Shown: piece after piece, positions 57,401 to 64,000 of the stretch
Layout of the letters: each line of letters opens with the position of its first letter
Numbering within the stretch: the stretch's first letter is position 1
Origin: Lojkania enalia
Lineage: Eukaryota; Ascomycota; Dothideomycetes; Pleosporales
Direction: 5' to 3'
DNA length: 64,000 nt
Assembly: GCA_010094045.1 (NCBI GenBank)
Contig: ML986611.1
Location: forward strand, 1 to 64,000
Program-made: the position numbers and the translations under genes
Notes under the pieces: model-generated
Told to the model about the DNA's origin: nothing
What the model saw: only the letters and a program-made list of their open reading frames with translations
The model's database searches: none

Positions 57401-59713
57401 AATTCTGTGGTCACCGAGGAATTACCGATTCACAACGGCCATGCCATGAGTGTAGACTTTGAGACCCCCGGGTTGCTCAGCACTGCCTATTTCAAAGAAG
57501 ATACTTCGTTCGTACACCCACTGCCACCCAACTACATAGAGGTTCAAACAGCGGCTATTGGACTGAACTGGAAAGACCTTGCTGTGAGCGCCGGGCGTCT
57601 TGATATCGATACGTGCAGCTCAGAATGTGCAGGTACAGTTCTGGCTGTAGGTTCTTGTGTAACAAACGTGAAGCCTGGCGACAAGGTGTTTGCTTTGGCA
57701 TGGGGGAAATTTGGCACTCGAATGCGAGTTCCGGCAGTGCATGCTCAGGTTATACAAGGACAAAGCTTCCAGGATGCAGCGACTCTGCCTATCGGCTTTT
57801 GCACCGCGATTTACGCATTGAACCATGTTGCGCGGCTGCGCAAGGGCGAGTCTGTGTTGATTCAATCCGCTACTGGGGGTCTAGGACTCATTGCGATACA
57901 GATAGCGCAATCTATCGGCGCCAAAATATTTGCAACTGTGGGATCAGAAGAGAAAGCACAATATCTAGTCGAGTCATGTGGCCTTTCTCGAGATCGAATT
58001 TTTTCTTCACGGGATCCACATGATATTCGACGGCAACTCTCCGCTTCCGAGGGAAGAGGTTTCAATGTAATCCTGAGCTCTTCCAGTGGTGAAATGATGC
58101 ACGAGACATTCAGACAAAGCATTGCGCCTCGAGGCCGCTTTATCGACGTTGGCAGAGTCGACGTACAAAACCATGGATCAATGGCGATGGAAATTTTCGA
58201 GCGTAATGCAACGTTCTCATCGTTCGATTTAAGCACAATGGCAATCCAGGATGTCGAGTTCTGCGGTGAATTGATGCAGGAAGCTGGTGAGATGTTACGA
58301 GCCGGGAAAATCAAACCGCTCCCTTACAAGAGTTTCAACATCTCAGAGTTGGATAAGGCAATGTTGTATTTCTCCAAGGGGAAACATATTGGAAAAGTGG
58401 TTGTGTCTTACGAAGATCAGGCTTCTTTGGTCAAGGCGAGCGTCTTCACTAGACTTATATATCAAGAGACTGACAGAAGATAGATGATCCCGCCAAGCCC
58501 TTACGCTAAATTTGACTCAACGGCTGAATATCTCCTTGTGGGTGGCTTGGGTGGCCTAGGAAGGAGTATTCTGCAATGGATGGTCTCTCGCGGCGCCCGC
58601 CATCTCACAGTGCTCTCTCGCTCAGGGACAAAAAAAATTTCGCCTGAAGCAGCGGCCATGATTGCCTCACTTGATCTACAAGATGTCCATATCCAGCTTG
58701 TAGCATGCGACATTACTGTGAAAACCTCCCTGTCGGAAGCCATCCAGACTCTATCCCATCTCCGACCCATCAAAGGCATCCTCCACGCGGCCGTCTCCTT
58801 CCTCGACCAACCCTTCGACACACTCCCATACTCCCAATGGGAAGGCGGTCTCTCTGCTAAGGTCCAAGGCACCATAAACCTACACGAACTCAGCATCGAG
58901 CACGATCTATCCCTCGACTTTTTCATCATGACATCCTCCTTTGAAGCCGTCGTCGCGCTCCCAACACAAGCTGCATACTGCGCCGCAAACAGCTTCCAAG
59001 ACGCCTTCGCTCGCTACCGCCGCGCGCAGGGCCTCCCTGCAGCTTCCATAGCATTCGGCCTCATTACCGAGATCGGGGACGTGGGTCAGAGAGATGCGAC
59101 AAGACACATGATACACCGCAACGGCCTCTACCGTACAGGCGAGCTCGGATTCCTACGCCTCCTCGAAGCCGCGTTCCTCGAAAGTCCGCAGCCGACGCAG
59201 AGCTGGTACAACTACGACCCCCTCGCCGAAGCGCAGATAACCACATGTCTCGATCCATCCGAACTCGCGGAAATGGCGTCCCAGGTTCAAGACGGTGCGC
59301 CGCGATGGCATTCCGATGCCAAGTTTTTGCATCTCTTGCAAGCTATGAATGATCATATGGGTGCATCGGACCGGCCGCTAGAATCCAAATCCGGCGCCTC
59401 GACAATTCTATCTTCCATAGACAACGCTATCGCATCCTTTGACATCCCGCTCGCTGTAGACCTTATTGCTGACGCAGTGATGCAGCGAACAGCAACCCTC
59501 CTCATGATCTCGTTCGAGAATATGGAGGCCGGGAAATCGATTGCCGAGTACGGGGTTGACAGTTTGATAGCGGTGGAATTGAGAAATTGGATTGCGGTGA
59601 CGTGGGAGACAAATGTGCCGTTACTGGTACTTTTGGACGAGCGGTTGAGTATCAGGAAGTTGGCAGATGGGATTGTGGATGAACGGAGGGAGAAGTTGTT
59701 GGGAGGGGGGTGA
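51432..59713 (+). CDS. Highly reducing polyketide synthase (KS-AT-DH-cMT-ER-KR-ACP)
   Basis: This 2647-aa protein has five exons: 51432-51552, 51601-52072, 52265-54899, 54950-58435 and 58484-59713. Introns are 48, 192, 50 and 48 nt, and the last is GC-AG. The KS has C205 (DTACSSS), H341 (ECHGTG) and H380 (NLGHSE). The AT nucleophile is S741 (GHSSGE). The DH pair is H1075 (WLKDHK) and D1258 (HPSSLDLCHQ). The methyltransferase SAM motif EVGAGTG is at 1527-1533. The ER nucleotide motif GGLG is at 2052-2055. The KR has GGLGGLG at 2258-2264, S2389, Y2403 and N2407. The ACP carries the phosphopantetheine serine S2598 (GVDSL). All active-site residues I checked are present, so a reduced, C-methylated chain is expected. 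No thioesterase or reductase release domain is fused, so release must be by another enzyme or spontaneous. The product cannot be named. Confidence 0.95.
58436..58483 (+). other. GC-AG intron in the PKS, between ER and KR
   Basis: The only splice that links the ER end (SLVK) to the KR start (MIPPSPYAKFD) in frame uses GCGAGC as donor after AAG, a CTGAC branch-like site and a TAG acceptor, 48 nt long. Without it the protein stops at the TAG at 58481-58483. Confidence 0.8.
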
Positions 59714-60406
59714 TTGGGGCATCGTAATCGGAATGGACGGAGCCGTGTTGCTTGGCTTGTCCTTGGCATTTGCAATTGTTTTCTACGTCGTTTCTGCTTA
59801 TTTATTTAATATGCAAATGAATTTTGGCTTATTTGATTGCGCTGTGCGTGAAATGGCTCGATTTAGATTTCCTAGGAATCATCTATTAATTACAGAACCG
59901 GTAGAAGTAACTTGGATATGCGTGCAATAGCCGAGTTTGCAATATGAAATTGCATGCTGCTATGATTATTATGACTATGTGCCCAAGGAAAAACTGCGTA
60001 CCAATAATTATTATTAAAGAAAAATGAGGGAAACAGATAAAGAACCTATGTGGTAAAGTTAGGTCGTTAGATAGGTATGGGCATCGAGCGATCACGTGGC
60101 TATCTCACAGAGCCACACACTAAGAATTTCAAATTAATCATTCCACGCACTTCCAACGCTCATCTTCGATGCATGGCTTGCGAGAGGATAAAGATTATTG
60201 TATTATACTTGATGTAGTTGCCAGGATATTTTTCTAGTTTCCGGATAGAATCATGCTGCATAACCATGCCGTTTCGGGTATAGCCCTAGCGCGGGGTGTC
60301 ATAGACATCGTACGAAATTTCTATTAGATTTATCTTCCATCGTTTGTGCTATGTATATCAATCAACCTCTTGTTCGATCATGTGTTGATTAAGTCCTTCA
60401 TGTCCT
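59714..60406. other. Convergent spacer between PKS and zinc locus
   Basis: About 690 AT-rich bp between the PKS (plus) and the HRXXH gene (minus). Small frames show no motif. It marks the probable right boundary of the biosynthetic cluster. Confidence 0.5.
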
Positions 60407-61403
60407 TTAGGTACAGTGCTCGGTTCCATCGGCGTGGGTGTGACATTCCTGTTTGCGTGAGCAGCGTGCCATCATATTTGCAGAATCAACTTACCCGTGC
60501 GGCACTAGATGTGATAGAAGGAGCTTCTGACCATGTGGAAGTTGGCATGGCGGTCTGACTGAGTGCGATCTCCGAGCTCGTAGTCGTCCATTTCCCGGGA
60601 CAGCCCTCGCCTGGAATCGCGATGTCGTATGCGTACGCCTCCAGTGCAAAATACTGCAGACTGTCACTGTTCCTTACGGCTTCCCCGGGGTTCGACTTTG
60701 CAAGCTCCAGACACTCGCCGTATTCGCTTGCGTAATGCTCGACAACTCCATAGCCACCGACCTTGGGGACGTGGTATAGGCGGTGCAAGAGATCTGACGC
60801 GAAGTAGAAGTTTGTTGGTCCGTTGGCCACGTCGTACCCAAAGCCGCACATTGCTTCTAAGGGTTTACGAGAATGGTAGGAGAGCTCGCAGATGACGGTT
60901 TCTGAGGATGCATTTTCGCCCCTCCAGTGGCCGCCCCAGCCTTGAATGAGCTTGTCAGAAGTCTCCCGTAGGAATAGGATTGGGATCAACGTACCTTCCA
61001 AGGCACAGTTGCCGTCCGGATTGTCGCACCTGAACAGTACTCCCGCCTTATCTCCATATAAAACCTGCTCAAACCAGCCAACTGGCTCAGCAATGGGGGC
61101 GTCTCCAAAATACTTTGTGTAGATGTCTGAGGAGTTGCCCCATCGGAGGATGTGGTCGGCTGCGTGTCGAGCAAGTGTCTCGGCTTCACCCAGGGCTCTT
61201 TTAAGCTGTGCCTGCTGCGTGAGGTTGCAGGAAGAGTGGATGGGGTATTCATTCACAGCCCCGGCATTCCAGGCAGTGGATGACGCTTGAGCAGCAGCTA
61301 CGGTTTGTGTGAAGGTAACTGTTTGCCGTGCGACAAGGCGAGCTGGGGAGGATAACGCAAATGGCAGCCCGAAGAGGGCATAAGAGAGCTGAAGAGCAAC
61401 CAT
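60407..61403 (-). CDS. HRXXH secreted zinc-binding protein (Aspf2/Pra1-type zincophore)
   Basis: This 298-aa protein has three exons: 61403-60995, 60940-60495 and 60448-60407. The first intron (54 nt, GTACGT donor, CTGAC branch) has a length divisible by three and no stop, so it is easily missed. Removing it restores DNPDGNCALEGWGGHWRG. The second intron (46 nt, GTAAGT) leads to a 14-codon last exon. Residues 1-18 form a signal peptide. The family motif H-R-x-x-H is HRLYH at 189-193. The C-terminus, from the last exon, is ECHTHADGTEHCT (286-298), a Cys-His cluster like that ending Aspf2 of Aspergillus fumigatus. Such proteins capture extracellular zinc and hand it to a ZIP transporter. The divergent neighbour is exactly such a transporter. 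An upstream ATG at 61460 would bury the signal peptide and is unlikely. Confidence 0.92.
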
Positions 61404-62175
61404 TGCGAATGAGGGATGTTTGTAGGGTAATGAAGGACGACCTGAGTGCTTGGGGTCCAACTACGAAGGGCTGCCAACTGGATGCAGCTCCTTGTGGGCG
61501 TCCTCCCGGCTTTTATACGCATTCTTTTCTACCCAAGGCGTTCCACTCCAGGCTTCCGGAATCATGAAAATGCGATCCATGACCGTTGCCTTAGAGAGAG
61601 AGCCACCTACGTCCTGATCCATCTCCTGCCGGCTATCGATGACCTTTTCAGAGCACCATGCTGTCCGGCGGCGATAATTTCTCATGCGAACGAACGTACC
61701 ACCTACCGCATCGGGTGTGTCGTGGATACCATGTGTCACTGTCCGTGAGGCGTGGGGATAGTGGAGTACAACCGAAGATGGCAGGCAAGCCATATTCATC
61801 CGCCAAGACCTACGCCCAGCCCTACTACATTCCTACCACTTGGGGCTTCTACCGGAGCAGGCGATAGACGATGCTCGATGAAGTGAATGAGAAGTGCGAC
61901 ACTCCAATCAAGAGGCTCCAAAACGAGCGACGGGCGAATGCCAAGGGCAAAGGACATCAAGGTGCTCAAGCCATGCTAAGACAGACTCTTTGCCTTTTCT
62001 CACCACCGGCGCCTTGGCCTCTTCCTACTACTCCACTGTTGCTACCTTCTGCAACATCATCCCACTCTCTCGTTCTCCCGTGCAGCCCTGGATCTACTCT
62101 TCACATATATCCAGCGTCCTGCCGACGGGGTTGCTACTTCGACTTTGCACACCTTCGCGCATCGCACCTGGCAAC
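61404..62175. promoter_or_regulatory. Shared divergent promoter of the zinc-uptake gene pair
   Basis: This 772-bp region serves both the HRXXH gene and the ZIP gene. A CAAGGT hexamer lies at 61958-61963. That hexamer is the reported core recognised by the zinc-responsive regulator ZafA in Aspergillus. Induction under zinc starvation is expected from this context but unproven. Overlapping short frames on both strands are not supported as genes. Confidence 0.5.
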
Positions 62176-63809
62176 ATGTTTTCAGCCGCATTTACCTGCT
62201 TGATGGCAGCCGTTCTACTACTATTCACTGCGACAGCATCCGCATATACCCCAACTGTTACCTCGCCGCCTACGTTGGTTGTGCGGGCCGAGTTCTCAGA
62301 AATCACTGAAGTCACCGATTGCCACGCCCATGACTCCACCAATTTGTGTGTACATCCAACCGATCTACCCCAGAAGCTATTGACTAGTTGACAGCTATTG
62401 CATGGCTGATAATACCGACTTGCCGATTTCCGGCCCTACTCGCACTGAGGACTTGGAGCCGCAATATACGGGCTGCCATATGCACTCAGAAAATGAACTG
62501 TAAGCCTCTTCTACAATGCGCAATGATCGCTCTACTAATGCGTGACTAGCTTTTGCGTGGGGTCCGACGGCGATGAGGTGCAAGTGCTGAACCCGGACGC
62601 TGAGGATACAGCATCTGGCACCTACTCTGAAGCCCAACCGACGTCTACCTCGCCATCGGGCGAGAACTGCCATTTCCACGCCGGCGTTGAGCATTGTGTG
62701 GGCGAGGGGCAGAGTGAGAATGGAGGTGAGCCGAAATCCTGCACTCGAGTAGATCGCAATTACAACATACCTCTCCGCATCGGCTTGCTGTTCGTGGTCC
62801 TTGTGACCAGTGCTATCGGAGTCTTCACACCTATCCTGGCTACCTCCTTCTTCAAAGTTACCGAGCAGAGCATCTTCTTCGTCATCTTGAAGCAGTTTGG
62901 AGCCGGCGTTGTCGTCTCCACAGCCTTTATCCACGTACGTCCTCCATACGCCGTATTCGCTTAGGTTTGCTAACCTCCGTGGAGCTCTTCACCCATGCTA
63001 ATCTCATGTTTGGAGACCCATGCGTCGGAACGCTTCAGTACGAAGCTACTACAGCCGCTATTTTCACGGCCGGTCTGTTTTTATCGTTCCTTTTGGAGTA
63101 CCTTGGTATCCGATTCGTTCTCTGGCGCAATGGCAAGAACACCACCGCTGTCGATGGAGAGAATCCCGCCCAAGTTAGCAACACCAAAGGTCCTTCTGAA
63201 ATTGCCAATAGTGGAACGACTATAGATGCTGTTTCGCACGACTCGGGGCATGGTCATGCTGTCGGAAAAGTGTATGAAGATCTTGGGGTTATGGTTCTCG
63301 AAGCTGGCATGATATTCCACTCCATTAGTAAGTGCCTAACCTGCTACCCCTAACGATTAATTACACTAACGGAAATAGTTATCGGCCTGACTCTTGTCGT
63401 TGCTGGTGACTCCTTCTTCCTTACCCTTTTCGCTGTCATTGTCTTTCACCAAATGTTTGAAGGAATCGCCCTCGGCACCTGCATCGCCGGAATTCCTAAG
63501 GAGCATGCATCCCTCATCAAGAGGCTACTCATGGGACTTGCGTATGCTCTAGTTACCCCTGTCGGAATGGCAATTGGTATTGGCGTCATCAAGACTTATA
63601 ACGGTAGCGACAAGGCGACCCTCATTGCCTTCGGAACCCTAGACTCCTTTTCCGCTGGAATCCTGACCTGGGTTGGCCTCGTAGAAATGATAGCGCGAGA
63701 CTGGATGGCAGGACCCCTTCTAACTGCCGGCCCACTCAAGACTTCGATTGCGATGACAAGTCTCGTCGCAGGTTTAGCTCTGATGAGTCTCTTGGGTAAA
63801 TGGGCTTGA
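62176..63809 (+). CDS. ZIP zinc transporter with extracellular Cys-His motifs (ZrfC-like)
   Basis: This 477-aa protein has five exons: 62176-62345, 62395-62499, 62550-62934, 62985-63327 and 63379-63809. The introns are 49-51 nt and all phases agree. A signal peptide (CLMAAVLLLFTATASA) starts the protein. The long extracellular N-terminus carries three zinc motifs: C-H-A-H...C at 49-59, C-H-M-H...C at 84-94 and C-H-F-H...C at 132-141. The ZIP membrane domain follows. Its metal-binding helices are HSIIIGLTL and HQMFEGIALG, with a His-containing loop (SHDSGHGH) between TM3 and TM4. This layout is that of A. fumigatus ZrfC, a high-affinity zinc importer of the plasma membrane for alkaline, zinc-poor media. 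The first intron uses a GTGTGT donor, chosen because it alone restores the first motif. Confidence 0.92.
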
Positions 63810-64000
63810 GTCACTGGGTAGATTGAATCTCGAAATTGTAAAAGTCATGTTTTGATAGGTTGTGAATAGTCTGTGGACATCTCGCGGCTTCAGGGACTAT
63901 TATGATTGTGAAAGACGCGAGGAACCGTCAATGTCGATTGGACTCGATTAGGTTATTTCTCGAAGCCATTCCTCGAGGCCCGAAGAGTTTGTATGATAGA
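63810..64000. other. 3' flank of the ZIP gene at the window end
   Basis: The last 191 bp are downstream of the transporter stop. No feature is seen. Confidence 0.5.

Noticed and set aside
51720..59775. Numerous ORFs of 60-150 codons antisense or out of frame to the PKS
   Set aside because: They are shadows of a long coding sequence whose active-site motifs and splice sites are all on the plus strand.
60407..61460. Reading the HRXXH gene as one uninterrupted frame ending at 60486
   Set aside because: The 54-nt in-frame intron has perfect GTACGT and CTGAC signals, and its removal restores the conserved CALEGWGGHW region. The GTAAGT donor then adds the conserved C-terminal zinc motif.
61894..62175. 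Upstream in-frame extension of the ZIP transporter
   Set aside because: It would put 94 polar residues before the signal peptide. The ATG at 62176 gives a standard secretory N-terminus.

Overview
The window is nuclear DNA of a filamentous ascomycete (Pezizomycotina; Leotiomycetes is my tentative guess from protein style). Genes are split by introns of about 41-185 nt, mostly 46-75 nt. These carry GT-AG ends (one GC-AG) and CTAAC/CTGAC-like branch sites. The gene families are typical moulds' families: Zn2Cys6 regulators, a highly reducing polyketide synthase, a PTH11/rhodopsin-like membrane protein, a NACHT-ankyrin relic and a fungal HRXXH protein. Exon models were built by eye and nearly all were checked by reading-frame arithmetic.

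Layout. 1-9 kb: an OCH1-like mannosyltransferase, a long GC-rich spacer and a conserved 611-aa protein of unknown function. 9-22 kb: a 1214-aa protein joining a STAND-type N-terminal domain to a mid-protein Zn2Cys6 domain, a GNAT acetyltransferase, a solo LTR with target-site duplication, a secreted tandem rhodanese, a CE12-like rhamnogalacturonan acetylesterase, a TMEM205-like membrane protein and a classical Zn2Cys6/MHR transcription factor. 22-35 kb: an AT-rich, gene-poor island with a decayed NACHT-ankyrin gene, a small secreted six-cysteine protein, a Myb-like gene, a decayed F-box gene and three more LTR-like repeats, two of them with exact 5-bp target-site duplications.

35-60 kb: a LURP-one-like protein, then a probable polyketide biosynthetic cluster. 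It holds a TAP-type alpha/beta hydrolase, a broken NmrA-like gene, a P450, a secreted BBE-type FAD oxidase, a short-chain dehydrogenase, a rhodopsin-like membrane protein, an O-methyltransferase and a 2647-aa HR-PKS (KS-AT-DH-cMT-ER-KR-ACP). The PKS would build a C-methylated, reduced chain. The oxidases, SDR and OMT would tailor it. No thioesterase, transporter or intact regulator is seen inside the cluster.

60-64 kb: a divergent gene pair for zinc capture, made of an HRXXH (Aspf2/Pra1-type) secreted protein and a ZIP transporter. Both carry the same Cys-His-x-His zinc motifs, the known zincophore-transporter arrangement. The most interesting items are this zinc locus, the unassigned PKS cluster, the six-cysteine secreted protein preserved in the degenerate island, and the LTR insertions with exact duplications.
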